From the NCBI RefSeq assembly GCF_001642575.1, contig NZ_LXNG01000012.1, positions 1-64,000 on the forward strand: a stretch of DNA of 64,000 nucleotides. The letters are read 5' to 3'. Below the pieces are notes generated by a model. The model searched no databases. It saw nothing but the letters and a program-made list of their open reading frames with translations, and was not told where the DNA came from. Position 1 is the stretch's first letter. Each line of letters opens with the position of its first letter. This document shows, in pieces, positions 45,971-56,870 of the stretch. A program made the position numbers and the translations under genes. The DNA comes from Xanthomonas floridensis (GTDB taxonomy: Bacteria; Pseudomonadota; Gammaproteobacteria; Xanthomonadales; Xanthomonadaceae).

Positions 45971-46516
45971 ATGCGTAATCCATTGCAAGAACAACTGCTC
46001 AAGGCTGGGCTGGTCAAGAAGGCCCAGGTGGACAAGGTGGCGCGTGAGCAGGTCAAGCAGCGCCATGCCAAGGGCGGGGCGGCTGTGCCGGCGGACACCG
46101 ACAAGGTGGATGCGGCGCGTTTGCAGGCCGAGCGCGCCGAGCGTGATCGGGCGCTGGCCGAAGAGCGCAATGCGCAGTTGCGCAAGCAGGAAGTGCTGGC
46201 CCAGGTGCGGCAGATTGTGGAGACCAGCAAGATCAAGCGCGAAGGCGAGATCGACTACCGTTTCAACGATGGCAGCGTCATTCGCAGCGTACTGGTCAAT
46301 CCCACCTTGCGCAGCCAGCTGGCCAGTGGAGCTCTGGTGATCGTGCGGCATGGCGAAGGTTTCGAGCTCATTCCACGCGCTGCGGCCGAGAAGGTCTACA
46401 GCCGCGACGCGGCAGCCGTGGTGCTCGATCACGGCCGCGGCACGGCGCCGGCCGCCAGCGATGGCGACGACGACTATTACAGCCAGTTCAAGGTGCCGGA
46501 CGATCTGATCTGGTGA
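45971..46516 (+). CDS. DUF2058 family protein (YaiL-like)
   Basis: 181 aa from ATG 45971. MRNPLQEQLLKAGLVKKAQV is the family start, followed by a basic, Glu/Arg-rich coiled coil (residues about 30-75) and a C-terminal domain with YRFNDGSVIRSVLVN and FKVPDDLIW. E. coli YaiL is nucleoid- or ribosome-associated and poorly known. Soluble, cytoplasmic, single gene. A TAAACT sequence just upstream (near 45939) may be its -10 element. Confidence 0.88.
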   Translation: MRNPLQEQLLKAGLVKKAQVDKVAREQVKQRHAKGGAAVPADTDKVDAARLQAERAERDRALAEERNAQLRKQEVLAQVRQIVETSKIKREGEIDYRFNDGSVIRSVLVNPTLRSQLASGALVIVRHGEGFELIPRAAAEKVYSRDAAAVVLDHGRGTAPAASDGDDDYYSQFKVPDDLIW

Positions 46517-46678
46517 GGCCGTGGTGGCGCTAGCGTAGCCTATCGCTTGATGCCTGCAGCGGTGCATCAACAGCAGCGGTGCGCGCCGTGCATCGCCGCT
46601 TGTTCGCCAGCACAGGCCTGCGGGTCAGAGCCGCACGCAGGGGTTACCCTTGACGGCCCAGCCGCTGCCCGCACTGCC

Positions 46679-47236
46679 ATGTCCATCGTTCTGACTGCGT
46701 TTGCCCGCCCCCGTCTTTTTCCGCGCGATGGCCGGCGCAATGCCATCCAGGACTGCACGCCCGAGCAGTTCATCCGGCATCTCAATGACACCCCACCGTT
46801 GCGCGTGATCGAAGGCTACGCGCCGTTCTGCCAGCTGCACGTACACCGCAACTGGACCAGCACGCGCTGCCTGACGGTGCCGATCACTGCCGACAACCGG
46901 CATCTGCTGCGCTCGGGCTATGAGGCGCGCACGACGCAGGAGCTTCCCGTGCTGGTGCGCTGGTTTGAAGGCGTCCAATCGCCGGTTGCGCAATACATGG
47001 TGCCGATCCTGTACAGCCGCGATCAGTTGGCCAAGGAAGGCGCGCCGATCGATGCGGACTGGGGCGTGGTGGGTTGCCTGTACACCGCCGAGCCCGACGA
47101 CATCCCGATGGCGCCGATCACGCTGTTGCGCAATGCGCTGGGCGTGGAAGAGGGCGGCTCCGGCGTGCCACTGGACCGCGAGGCCTACCGGCGCAGCGTG
47201 GCGTTCTGGGAGGCCAATGCGAACTGGCGGCCGTGA
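46679..47236 (+). CDS. DUF3228 family protein
   Basis: 185 aa from ATG 46679. Contains FPRDGRRNAIQDCTPEQFIR, YEARTTQELPVLVRWF, YMVPILYSRDQLAKEG and DIPMAPITLLRNALG, which fit the DUF3228 pattern. No signal or membrane segment. Function unknown. In this arrangement the gene stands alone, transcribed toward the DUF805 gene. Confidence 0.8.
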   Translation: MSIVLTAFARPRLFPRDGRRNAIQDCTPEQFIRHLNDTPPLRVIEGYAPFCQLHVHRNWTSTRCLTVPITADNRHLLRSGYEARTTQELPVLVRWFEGVQSPVAQYMVPILYSRDQLAKEGAPIDADWGVVGCLYTAEPDDIPMAPITLLRNALGVEEGGSGVPLDREAYRRSVAFWEANANWRP

Positions 47237-47380
47237 TGTCTGCGCGCCGCTGACCGATGTCTCGTAATGGGCTGTGACGCGCCGATCTTGCGCTGCGCGG
47301 GTGATCCAAGCAGCTGGCCTGGGAAATGCACACGCCCCGCTTGAGGCGGGAGATGGTCAGCTCAGGCCATATGAGGCGCT

Positions 47381-47713
47381 CTAGAGCGCTGGCGCGCCAT
47401 AACGGTTGTCGGACGCGTCGCCCGGGATACAGCCGTTGTAGAGGAGCACGATCAGCGGGCCAAGCAGCGGCACAAGGAACACCAGGCTCATCCAGCCTGA
47501 GCGGTTGATGTCGTGCCAGCGGCGCACGTTGGCGGCAAGGCCGATCCACAGCATGACTGCCACGCAGGCGACGCCCCATACGGCAATCCAGGCCGGGACA
47601 TCGTCCTTGGCGACGATCATGTCGACCAGTGGGCCGAGCAGCACGATCACCAGCCAGATCGTCCACCACTGCAAACGCGTGGCCCGGCCACGCAGAGAGA
47701 ACAGCTGCTTCAT
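47381..47713 (-). CDS. DUF805 membrane protein
   Basis: 110 aa from ATG 47713. It begins MKQLFSLRGRATRLQWWTIW, the DUF805 start in which G-R-x-x-R-x-x-W precedes the first membrane helix. Three transmembrane segments (about residues 17-35, 42-62, 75-92) and ANVRRWHDINRSGWMSLVF, the signature RRxHDxxxSGW. Function unknown; several relatives are phage- or stress-linked. AAGGAAGAAG precedes the start. Confidence 0.88.
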   Translation of the reverse strand: MKQLFSLRGRATRLQWWTIWLVIVLLGPLVDMIVAKDDVPAWIAVWGVACVAVMLWIGLAANVRRWHDINRSGWMSLVFLVPLLGPLIVLLYNGCIPGDASDNRYGAPAL

Positions 47714-48012
47714 GTCTTCTTCCTTGTAGAGCGTCGAGCGCCATGCCATGCCGTTGCGGTGTGTCGAGCTGCGCGTCCGTGTGGTGCCTCCAGCATGATG
47801 CAAGCCGCGGCGGCGTACTGCTGCCTCTGGCCTGTGGAGGAGGGGGCGGCAGCTACCGCTTCGCCACGCGCGACGGCGACATCCTGTGGGAGCGGGCCGC
47901 ACGGTGCGGAACCCTGCCAAGGTGAGGCGTGGTTCCCTCGTCTTCGATGTGACCTCCACGCATGGAAGGGTGCTTGCGCGCCCGTCCATAGCGTGCTGCA
48001 GGCGTGCGGACC

Positions 48013-48693
48013 TCAGGTGCGCAGGATCCCCTGGCCTTTGGCAAGGACTGCCAGCGCTGCTGATTCATCCAGCACCACGTAGTCGCCGATGTCTTCACCA
48101 TCGCGATCGTCAGCGTCCATCGCGTCCCATTCACCACGATCAAGCACTGCGTCCACCACCAGGTCGGTGAGCGGCGTGGGTGTAACCGGCCTGGATGGCG
48201 TCTGGCCAATCATGACGTAGTCGTCGCAGCGCGAGGCCTGGAACGCATCGGCGGATGCGAGCGTGAGCCATGCTCCTGCGCCCGAAATCACCGTATCGGC
48301 GTGGACGTTACCGCCGACCTGGGTGGTGCTGTCGCCCAGGCAGGCAACGACGGCTTCGGTGGCTACCAGATCGCCGCTAATCGCAAGGTGGTGGTCGTGG
48401 CCGGTGACCACGTTCCTGCACTGGACATTGCCCAGAACGATCAGCGCGCCTTGATCGTGCCGGCCAGTTGCCACGATGAGATTGCCGTCTACATGCAGGT
48501 CGCCATCGATCACCACGAAGGCCGCGGGCGGGCGCCAGGCGCTGCAGGCAACGTGTTGCGGGCCTTCGAGGAGTTGCCAGCCGCTGGCGAAGTCCAGCAG
48601 GTGCAGGGCATGGCTCGTGACAGTGTTCGGAGCGGAGTCGTGGTATCGGCTGACTGCGTCGTGATAAGCGTCCAAAACGTATCTTTCCTCCAT
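48013..48693 (-). CDS. Polymer-forming (bactofilin-like) beta-repeat protein
   Basis: 226 aa from ATG 48693, or 219 aa from TTG 48672, which would use the GGAGGAAAG inside the first codons as its ribosome-binding site. The middle (about residues 55-150) has short repeating strands: VVIDGDLHVDGNLIVATG, ALIVLGNVQCRNVVTG, LAISGDLVATEAVV, TQVGGNVHADTVISG. These G-N/D-L-x-V repeats suggest a beta-helix like bactofilins. The C-terminal part is acidic (DADDRDGEDIGDYVV). No precise family assigned. The gene starts next to the ahcY terminator and is transcribed in the same direction as ahcY. Confidence 0.65.
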   Translation of the reverse strand: MEERYVLDAYHDAVSRYHDSAPNTVTSHALHLLDFASGWQLLEGPQHVACSAWRPPAAFVVIDGDLHVDGNLIVATGRHDQGALIVLGNVQCRNVVTGHDHHLAISGDLVATEAVVACLGDSTTQVGGNVHADTVISGAGAWLTLASADAFQASRCDDYVMIGQTPSRPVTPTPLTDLVVDAVLDRGEWDAMDADDRDGEDIGDYVVLDESAALAVLAKGQGILRT

Positions 48694-48694
48694 G

Positions 48695-48725
48695 GAAAAA
48701 AAGCGCGACCGATTGGCCGCGCTTT
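48695..48725 (-). terminator. Rho-independent terminator of ahcY
   Basis: On the minus strand AAAGCGCGGCC and GGTCGCGCTTT form an 11-bp stem (one G-T pair) with loop AATC, followed by a run of seven to eight T. It lies 36 bases after the ahcY stop. Confidence 0.85.
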
Positions 48726-48760
48726 CGTATTACACCATGCCGGTCAACCCGATCGACCGA

Positions 48761-50203
<1,443 letters not shown>

Positions 50204-50264
50204 GCGATAGCTCCGGTAGCAGGCGTTGTCTGCAGTTCCGGGCGCCGTTGAACGGTGAATGCTG

Positions 50265-50343
50265 GTCGAGCCTGGCCGTATGCCCCGCACCTGTGGTGCA
50301 GATGGCGGATCAGTCCGCCCTACCGGTCGCAGCGCCCCTCGAC
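50265..50343 (-). promoter_or_regulatory. S-adenosylhomocysteine (SAH) riboswitch
   Basis: On the minus strand the leader reads GTCGAGGGGCGCTGCGACC, two hairpins (GGCGGA/TCCGCC and GCACC/GGTGC), then GGCCAGGCTCGAC. The outer ends pair as helix P1 (GTCGAG with CTCGAC). The GAGGxGCGCTGCxACC and CCAGGCTCG segments are the conserved core of the SAH riboswitch known upstream of ahcY in proteobacteria. It lies 61 bases upstream of the ahcY ATG, as an ON switch for SAH recycling. Confidence 0.93.
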
Positions 50344-50353
50344 AAGAGCGCCG

Positions 50354-50359
50354 ATTATA
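50354..50359 (-). promoter_or_regulatory. TATAAT -10 element of ahcY
   Basis: A perfect TATAAT on the minus strand; transcription starting about 7 bases on (near 50347) would begin just before the riboswitch P1 helix. No clear -35 was found at 16-18 bases. Confidence 0.7.
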
Positions 50360-50483
50360 TCGACAGCACCCCCCTCCGGCATGAATTGGCCTGCCTGATT
50401 GGCATGACCCCCAACCAACGGCAGGGGGGCGGGCGGCGGGCGGCTGCTATGGTCCGGGCTCGATCCAGAACGGGGAAGCGGCA

Positions 50484-53105
50484 ATGCAGGCCAAACGCAA
50501 GGCGCATCACAGAGGGCAGCACGGAACTGGGTCGACGGGTGGTGTTGGGGCGATCGCCGCGCTGCCGACCACGCCGGGCAGCGTGCAGGCTGGTTGCAGT
50601 GCAGCCGGCACCCGCCCATTGGCGCGTGCATTGCTACTGGCCGTGCTGGGCCTGCCATTGCTGGCCTGCGCGGCCGGTGTGCCGGCGATGCAGGCGGCTG
50701 CCGCAGGCAGTGGCTACCAGGTGCCGTCCCAGCCCCTGCAGGCGGTGGTGGATGCGCCGCGCGCCCCGCTGCTGCAGCTGTCTCCGCAACGCAACCTTGC
50801 CGCAGTGCTGCAACTGCCGGCGCTGCCGGACATTGCCGAGGTGGCCCAGCCCGAGCTCAAGCTGGCCGGCGTGCGCATCCATCCCCAGACCTTCGCCAGC
50901 AGCCGGTTTTCCTTCGCCGGCAAGCTGTGGTTGCAATCGATCAGCGACGGTAGCGAGCGGCAGATCGCCGGGCTGCCCACGCCGTTGTCGCTGGCCACGC
51001 TGAACTGGTCGCCGGACCAACGCTACCTGGCCTTCCGTCGCGAAGATGCCGCCAGCGGCGCCAATGAGCTGTGGCTGGTGGACGTGGCCACCGCACAGGC
51101 CCGGCGGCTGGTGGCCGGTTTGAACAGCACCGTCAACGACGAGCTGCGCTGGTTGCCCGACAGCAGCGGCCTGCTGGTGCAGCAGCAGGTGCCAGGGCAG
51201 GGGACGCCACTGCCGCGCGATGCCACTCCGCAGGGCCCCGCGGTCCAGCAAACCACTGCGGCGGCGGGCGTGCGCTCGCTGCCGACCTATCAGGACCTGC
51301 TGCGCAACGAGGCCGATGCACGCGTGTTCGAGTACTACGCCACCGGCCAGCCGGTCATCGTGGGCGTGAACGGGCAGGTGCGCCCGATCGCCACGCCCGG
51401 CATCTATCTCAAGCTGTCGGTGTCGCCGGATGGTCGTTACCTCCTGAGCGAACGCAGCGAGCGGCCGTTCTCGTATCTGGTACCGGTGGACAACTTCCCG
51501 CGCCGCATCGAGGTGCTGGACATGCAAGGCAAGCTGGTGCGCCAGATCGCGCAGCTGCCGCTGGTGGAAGGCCTGCCCACCGGCAACGATGCGGTGCCGA
51601 CCGGTGTGCGCGACATCACCTGGCGGCACGATGCGCCGGCCACGCTGGTCTGGGTTGAGGCGCAGGATGGTGGCGACCCGGCGCGTGAGAGCAAGATCCG
51701 CGATGCGGTGCGGATGCAGGCCGCGCCGTTTGCGCGCGCACCGGTCACGCTGGCGCAGTTGGGCAGTCGCTTCGACGGGATCCTGTGGGGCCGCGGCGAT
51801 CTGGCCATCCTCAGCGAGAGCTGGTGGAAGACGCGCCGCATCAAACAATGGCGCATCGCCCCCGATCAGCCCAAGCGTGCGCCAGAGCTGCTGTGGGACC
51901 GTTCCTCGCAAGACCGCTACAACGACCCGGGCACGCCGGCAACCGTTGCCGATGGCAAGGGGCGCCCGCTGTTGCAGACCAGCAGCGATGGCAACAGCCT
52001 GTTCCTGCTCGGCAAGGGCGCCTCGCCGGAAGGCGACCGGCCGTTTGTGGATCGCTTCGATCTGCAGAGCAAGCACGCCACTCGGTTGTTCCATTCGCAG
52101 GCACCCACCTATTCCGCGCCCCTGGCGCTGCTGGATGCACACGGCACGCAGTTGCTGCTCAGCCGCGAATCGCCTGAAGAACCGGCCAACTATTTCGTGC
52201 AGTCGCTGGGCGATGCGGCTCCTGCACCGCGTGCGTTGACACACTTCGCGCATCCATTGCCGCAGTTGCGCGGCGTGCAGAAGGAACAGATCCGCTACAA
52301 GCGTGCCGACGGCGTGGACCTCACCGCCACGCTGCTGCTGCCGCCCGGTTACGACCCCAAACGCGACGGCCCGCGGCCGCTGCTGATGTGGGCCTATCCT
52401 GGCGAATTCAAAAGCGCCGACACCGCCAGCCAGGTCACCGACTCGCCGTATCGCTTCAATGCCATCAGCTACTGGGGGCCGCAGGCGTTCCTGGCGATCG
52501 GCTACGTGGTGCTCAACAACCCGACCATGCCGATCGTCGGCGAAGGCGATGCCGAGCCCAATGACACCTACGTGCCGCAGCTGATCGCCGATGCGCAGGC
52601 GGCGGTGGACGAGGTGGTGCGGCGCGGGGTTACCGATCGTGAGCACATCGCCATCGGTGGGCATTCCTATGGCGCCTTCATGACGGCGAATCTGCTCGCG
52701 CATACGCGCCTGTTCAAGGCCGGCATTGCGCGCAGCGGCGCCTACAACCGCACGCTGACGCCGTTCGGTTTCCAGGCCGAAGAACGCAACTACTGGCAGG
52801 CGCAGTCGGTCTACCAGGCGATGTCGCCATTCAATTACGCCGACAAGATCAAGGACCCGTTGCTGCTGATCCATGGCCAGGACGACAACAACACCGGCAC
52901 CTTCCCGATCCAGAGCGAACGCATGTTCGCCGCGATCAAGGGCTTGGGCGGCACCGCGAAGCTGGTGATGCTGCCCAACGAATCGCATGCGTATCGCGCG
53001 CGGCAATCGATCCTGCAGATGCTGGCCGAGAGCGAGCAGTGGTTGAAGAGCAATCTCGGAGAGCCAGCGCCGAACAAGGATGGCGCCGCTACACGCAAGC
53101 ATTGA
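50484..53105 (+). CDS. S9 family prolyl oligopeptidase-type peptidase (glutamyl endopeptidase-like)
   Basis: 873 aa from ATG 50484, GGGGAAG 6 bases before it. The N-terminal 45 residues are basic and low-complexity, followed by a hydrophobic segment ending PLLACAAG; this could be a signal peptide or lipobox (LLAC), and the true start may be later. Beta-propeller repeats cover about residues 100-600 (NWSPDQRYLAFRR, SVSPDGRYLLSER). The C-terminal alpha/beta hydrolase has GGHSYGAFMT (Ser728), LIHGQDDNNTG (Asp) and NESHAYRAR (His). It resembles plant and bacterial S9D glutamyl endopeptidases. Confidence 0.9.
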   Translation: MQAKRKAHHRGQHGTGSTGGVGAIAALPTTPGSVQAGCSAAGTRPLARALLLAVLGLPLLACAAGVPAMQAAAAGSGYQVPSQPLQAVVDAPRAPLLQLSPQRNLAAVLQLPALPDIAEVAQPELKLAGVRIHPQTFASSRFSFAGKLWLQSISDGSERQIAGLPTPLSLATLNWSPDQRYLAFRREDAASGANELWLVDVATAQARRLVAGLNSTVNDELRWLPDSSGLLVQQQVPGQGTPLPRDATPQGPAVQQTTAAAGVRSLPTYQDLLRNEADARVFEYYATGQPVIVGVNGQVRPIATPGIYLKLSVSPDGRYLLSERSERPFSYLVPVDNFPRRIEVLDMQGKLVRQIAQLPLVEGLPTGNDAVPTGVRDITWRHDAPATLVWVEAQDGGDPARESKIRDAVRMQAAPFARAPVTLAQLGSRFDGILWGRGDLAILSESWWKTRRIKQWRIAPDQPKRAPELLWDRSSQDRYNDPGTPATVADGKGRPLLQTSSDGNSLFLLGKGASPEGDRPFVDRFDLQSKHATRLFHSQAPTYSAPLALLDAHGTQLLLSRESPEEPANYFVQSLGDAAPAPRALTHFAHPLPQLRGVQKEQIRYKRADGVDLTATLLLPPGYDPKRDGPRPLLMWAYPGEFKSADTASQVTDSPYRFNAISYWGPQAFLAIGYVVLNNPTMPIVGEGDAEPNDTYVPQLIADAQAAVDEVVRRGVTDREHIAIGGHSYGAFMTANLLAHTRLFKAGIARSGAYNRTLTPFGFQAEERNYWQAQSVYQAMSPFNYADKIKDPLLLIHGQDDNNTGTFPIQSERMFAAIKGLGGTAKLVMLPNESHAYRARQSILQMLAESEQWLKSNLGEPAPNKDGAATRKH

Positions 53106-53125
53106 TCGATGCTGCGCTGGCACCG

Positions 53126-53376
53126 GTAGGAGCGCGCTTGCGCGCGATGCGGCGTTACCGGTGACGCTTCGTCGCGCCCGGGTGCACTCCTACTGCGGAT
53201 GTGGCTGATGCGATGCCGACAACGTCTGCCGAGCCGCGCAGACGATTGCGCGATCACCCGTAGGAGCGGGCTTGCCCGCGAGGGCCTTACCAGGGAAGCC
53301 GCATCGCGTAGGAGCGGGCTGGCCCGCGATGAGGGCATCACCGGGAAAGCCCCATCGCGCGCCAGCGCGCTCCTAC
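53126..53376. repeat. Cluster of REP elements between the S9 peptidase and ppc
   Basis: Elements of the type GTAGGAGCGGGCTTGCCCGCGA: forward copies at 53126-53149, 53260-53281 and 53308-53329; inverted copies at 53170-53193 (degenerate) and 53355-53376. Each has an internal GC-rich stem. Such REPs occur singly and in pairs (BIMEs) in pseudomonads and xanthomonads and are mobilised by RAYT transposases. The 397-base gap holds no gene. Confidence 0.9.
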
Positions 53377-53502
53377 GAGAGTCATCGGACAGAGCACCGG
53401 CACACGATGGTTGGTGTTGAAACCGTCGTGATGGTCGCGATCATCTAATCCTTTTGGGTTAGTCTTCGACGACTTTGCGCTTGATGAGGGTGTGCGTTTC
53501 CG

Positions 53503-56217
53503 ATGAACGAGTACCGCAGCAGTCTTGTGTTCGCTACTCCCGATCTGCCTTTGCGCGACGATGTCCGCCGGCTTGGCGCGCTGGTCGGCGATCTGCTCGC
53601 CGAGCAGGTGTCTGCGGAATTTCTCGACGAAATCGAACGCGTCCGTACCACCGCCATTTCGCGTCGCGAGAGCGATGCGCCGCCTTCCACGCTGAGCGAA
53701 CAACTCACCGGGCGCGCACCGCGCGATGCCGAGGCGCTGGTGCGCGCCTTCAGCACCTATTTCCAGGTGGTCAACATCGCCGAGCGCGTGCATCGCATCC
53801 GCCGCCGCCGCGAGTACCAGCGCAGCGGCACCGATACGCCGCAGCCCGATGGCCTGCACGATGCATTGCGCCGGCTCAAGGCGCAGGGCGTGACCCTGGA
53901 CGAACTCAGCCAGTGGTTGCCGCGCATCGACGTGGAGCCGGTGTTCACCGCCCATCCCACCGAAGCGGTGCGCCGCGCGCTGCTGGAAAAAGAACAGCTG
54001 ATGGTCGCCAGCCTGGTCGACAACCTCGACGGCATGCGCACCCCCAACGAGCGCGCCAGCGATGCGGCGCGCTTCCGCATGGCCCTGACCGCCTCCTGGC
54101 AGACCGCCGATTCCTCGCCGGTGCGTCCCACCGTGGACGACGAACGCGAGCACGTGGGGTTCTATCTCACCCAGGTGCTCTATCGCGTCATCCCGGTGAT
54201 GTACGAAACCCTCGAACACGCCATCGAAGAAACCTACGGCAGCGTGCCGCCGCTGCCGCGCCTGCTGCGCTTCGGCACCTGGGTGGGCGGGGACATGGAC
54301 GGCAATCCCAACGTGGATGCCGCCACCATCGCCGGCACCCTGGATGCGCAGCGCCGCGCGGTGCTGGACCGTTACCAGAAGGAACTCTGGCAATTGGCCA
54401 GCCTGCTCAGCCAGTCGACCACGCTGGTGCAGGTCAGCCCCGAGCTGACTGCGCAGCTGGAACGCTACCGTGCGCTGCTGCCGGAGGCCGCCGCCCGTTC
54501 GCGACCGCGCCACGGCGACATGCCGTACCGCCTGCTCAACGACCTGATGCGCGCACGCCTGCAGGCCACGCTGGACGATGCCGACGGCGCATACGCCGCA
54601 CCGTCCGAACTCGAACACGATCTGCAACTGATCCTGGACAGCCTGCAGTCCAACAAGGGCCTGCACGCCGGTTGGTTTGCGGTGCGTCGGCTGTTGTGGC
54701 GCGTGCGCAGCTTTGGGTTTCATCTGGCGCGGCTGGATGTGCGCCAGGAATCGAGCGTGCATGCCCGCGCGGTCGCCGATGCGCTGGGCCAGGGCGACTG
54801 GGAAGGGCAGGATGCGACACAGCGTGCCGCCGTGCTCGGCCCGTATGCCGCCGGCGAACAGGCGCTGCCGCGCGTGGACGACGACGGCAATGCGCGGCTG
54901 GACGCGGTGTTCGCCGCGCTCGCCGATGCCCGCACACGCCACGGCGCCGATGCACTGGGCAGCTACATCATCTCGATGGCGCACAACCGCGCCGACGTGC
55001 TCACCGTGCTCGCCCTGGCGCGGCGCGGTGGCCTGGTCGACGACGCCGGTACGGTGCCGCTGGACATCGTGCCGCTGTTCGAAACCGTGGACGATCTGCG
55101 TGGCGGTACCGGCACCGTGCAGGACCTGCTGGCCGACCCGGTCTATCGCCAGCACCTGGCCGCGCGCGGCGATACCCAGATGGTGATGCTGGGCTACTCG
55201 GACAGCGGCAAGGACGGCGGCATTGCCGCCTCGCGCTGGGGCCTGCAACGTGCGCAGGTCGAGTTGCTGGAAGCCGCCGCCGAGTTGGGTGTGCGGCTGA
55301 CGTTTTTCCACGGCCGCGGCGGCTCGATCGCCCGCGGCGGCGGCAAGACCAGCCGCGCGCTGGATGCCGCCCCGCGCGGCAGCGTGGATGGCCGCCTGCG
55401 CGTCACCGAGCAGGGCGAGGTGATCCATCGCAAGTACGGCATCCGTGCATTGGCACTGCGCTCGCTGGAACAGATGACCGGTGCGGTGCTGTTGTCCAGC
55501 CTGCGCCCGCGTGCGCCGGAACCGCGCGAGGACCGCTGGCGGCCGGTGATGGATCTGGTCGCCGAGCGCAGCACGGTGGCCTACCGCGCCTTTGTCGGTG
55601 CGCCGGACTTCATGCAGTACTTCCGCCTGGCCACGCCGATCGATGTGATCGAACGCATGACGCTGGGCTCGCGCCCCTCGCGCCGGCTGGGTCAGGATGC
55701 CGCGCTGTCGAACCTGCGCGCGATTCCGTGGGTGTTTGCGTGGAGCCAGGCGCGTGCGGTGATTCCGGGCTGGTATGGCGTGGGCAGCGGGCTGCAGGCC
55801 GCGGTGGATGCCGGGCACGAAGACACCTTGCGCGAGATGGCCCAGGACTGGCCGTTCTTCCGCACCTTCCTGGACGACATCGCCATGGTGCTGTCCAAGG
55901 GCGACCTCACCATTGCCGAGCTGTTCTCGCGGCTGTCGGGCGACCTGCATGCACGGTTTTTCCCACAGATCCGCGACGAACTGGCGCTGACCAAGGGCTG
56001 GGTCAAGGCGCTGCTGCAGCAACAGTCGTTGCTGCAGCACGACCCACGGCTGGCCTTGTCGATCCGTCTGCGCAACCCGTACATCGACCCGATCAGCGTG
56101 CTGCAGGTGGACCTGCTGCAACGCTGGCGGGCCACCGATGGCGAAGACGAGGAACTGCTGCGCGCGCTGGTCGCCTGCGTCAACGGCGTCTCGCAAGGGG
56201 TGCAGAACACCGGCTGA
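53503..56217 (+). CDS. ppc: Phosphoenolpyruvate carboxylase
   Basis: 904 aa from ATG 53503. [15 protein letters not shown] carries the catalytic His151; [10 protein letters not shown] (Lys570) and [20 protein letters not shown] are the other two active-site signatures, and the C-terminus QLRNPYID-like ([20 protein letters not shown]) ends NTG, as in the family. It fixes bicarbonate onto PEP to give oxaloacetate and so refills the TCA cycle. Cytoplasmic homotetramer, allosterically controlled in relatives. CTAATCC/GGGTTAG upstream (53446-53463) is a small inverted repeat near the promoter. Confidence 0.97.
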   Translation: MNEYRSSLVFATPDLPLRDDVRRLGALVGDLLAEQVSAEFLDEIERVRTTAISRRESDAPPSTLSEQLTGRAPRDAEALVRAFSTYFQVVNIAERVHRIRRRREYQRSGTDTPQPDGLHDALRRLKAQGVTLDELSQWLPRIDVEPVFTAHPTEAVRRALLEKEQLMVASLVDNLDGMRTPNERASDAARFRMALTASWQTADSSPVRPTVDDEREHVGFYLTQVLYRVIPVMYETLEHAIEETYGSVPPLPRLLRFGTWVGGDMDGNPNVDAATIAGTLDAQRRAVLDRYQKELWQLASLLSQSTTLVQVSPELTAQLERYRALLPEAAARSRPRHGDMPYRLLNDLMRARLQATLDDADGAYAAPSELEHDLQLILDSLQSNKGLHAGWFAVRRLLWRVRSFGFHLARLDVRQESSVHARAVADALGQGDWEGQDATQRAAVLGPYAAGEQALPRVDDDGNARLDAVFAALADARTRHGADALGSYIISMAHNRADVLTVLALARRGGLVDDAGTVPLDIVPLFETVDDLRGGTGTVQDLLADPVYRQHLAARGDTQMVMLGYSDSGKDGGIAASRWGLQRAQVELLEAAAELGVRLTFFHGRGGSIARGGGKTSRALDAAPRGSVDGRLRVTEQGEVIHRKYGIRALALRSLEQMTGAVLLSSLRPRAPEPREDRWRPVMDLVAERSTVAYRAFVGAPDFMQYFRLATPIDVIERMTLGSRPSRRLGQDAALSNLRAIPWVFAWSQARAVIPGWYGVGSGLQAAVDAGHEDTLREMAQDWPFFRTFLDDIAMVLSKGDLTIAELFSRLSGDLHARFFPQIRDELALTKGWVKALLQQQSLLQHDPRLALSIRLRNPYIDPISVLQVDLLQRWRATDGEDEELLRALVACVNGVSQGVQNTG

Positions 56218-56270
56218 TCCGACCGTTGGTCGGCGCGGACGCAGAATCGGTAAGCGGGCTCTGGCATGGG

Positions 56271-56286
56271 CGGACAAATCTGTCCG
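56271..56286. promoter_or_regulatory. Palindromic operator candidate for the TetR regulator
   Basis: CGGACA-AATC-TGTCCG is a 16-bp palindrome with six-base arms, ending 11 bases before the tetR-type gene. Position and shape fit autorepression of the tetR-DUF4105-lipase operon. No other copy was noticed in the window. Confidence 0.55.
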
Positions 56287-56297
56287 ATAATGCCGGC

Positions 56298-56870
56298 ATG
56301 ATGACCTCCCGCCCTGATGCCGCGCTGCGCCGCCGGCAGATTCTCGATGCTGCCGACGAAGTGTTCAGCGAACACGGCGTCAATGCCCCGTTGGAACTGG
56401 TGGTGGAGCGTGCCGGCCTGGGCCGCGCCACCTTGTACCGGAACTTCCCGGACCGGGTGGCGCTGATGACCGCGCTGATGGCGCGCGGCCTGGACGGCCT
56501 GGAGCGGCTGGCGGCCGACCTGGCCGACCGCCCGGACGGGCTGGCCGTGCTGCTGCACGACGTGGCCGAGCACATCGCCCAGTCGGCGCCGCTGGTGGAC
56601 TTCTGGCGCTCGATCGAACGCGCGCACCCGGCGGTGGAAGCCGCCGACCGGCGCGTGGTGGCGATCTTCCTGCCGTTCGTGCACCGCGCCCGCGATGCCG
56701 GCCTGTGCCGGGCCGACGTCGACGACGAACAACTGCTGCTGGTGATCGACATGCTGGGCAGTTGCCTGCGCGGCAGCGATGAGTCCGAACGCAAGCGTCT
56801 TGCCCATCGCTCGGCCGATCTGCTGATGCATGCGCTGGGCATGCAGGTGCCTGAAGGCGGCACGCGATGA
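56298..56870 (+). CDS. TetR/AcrR family transcriptional regulator
   Basis: 190 aa from ATG 56298. The N-terminal helix-turn-helix is clear: RRRQILDAADEVFSEHGV then LELVVERAGLGRATLYRNFP. The C-terminal part is a helical ligand and dimerisation domain. It is the first gene of an operon: its stop overlaps the DUF4105 gene (ATGA), which overlaps the lipase gene (GTGA). It probably represses this operon via the palindrome at 56271 and releases it on binding an unknown, possibly lipidic, ligand. Confidence 0.92.
   Translation: MMTSRPDAALRRRQILDAADEVFSEHGVNAPLELVVERAGLGRATLYRNFPDRVALMTALMARGLDGLERLAADLADRPDGLAVLLHDVAEHIAQSAPLVDFWRSIERAHPAVEAADRRVVAIFLPFVHRARDAGLCRADVDDEQLLLVIDMLGSCLRGSDESERKRLAHRSADLLMHALGMQVPEGGTR

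Noticed and set aside
53446..53463. CTAATCC/GGGTTAG inverted repeat as a terminator or operator for ppc
   Set aside because: One mismatch in a seven-base stem and no T run or known regulator; too weak to list as a site.
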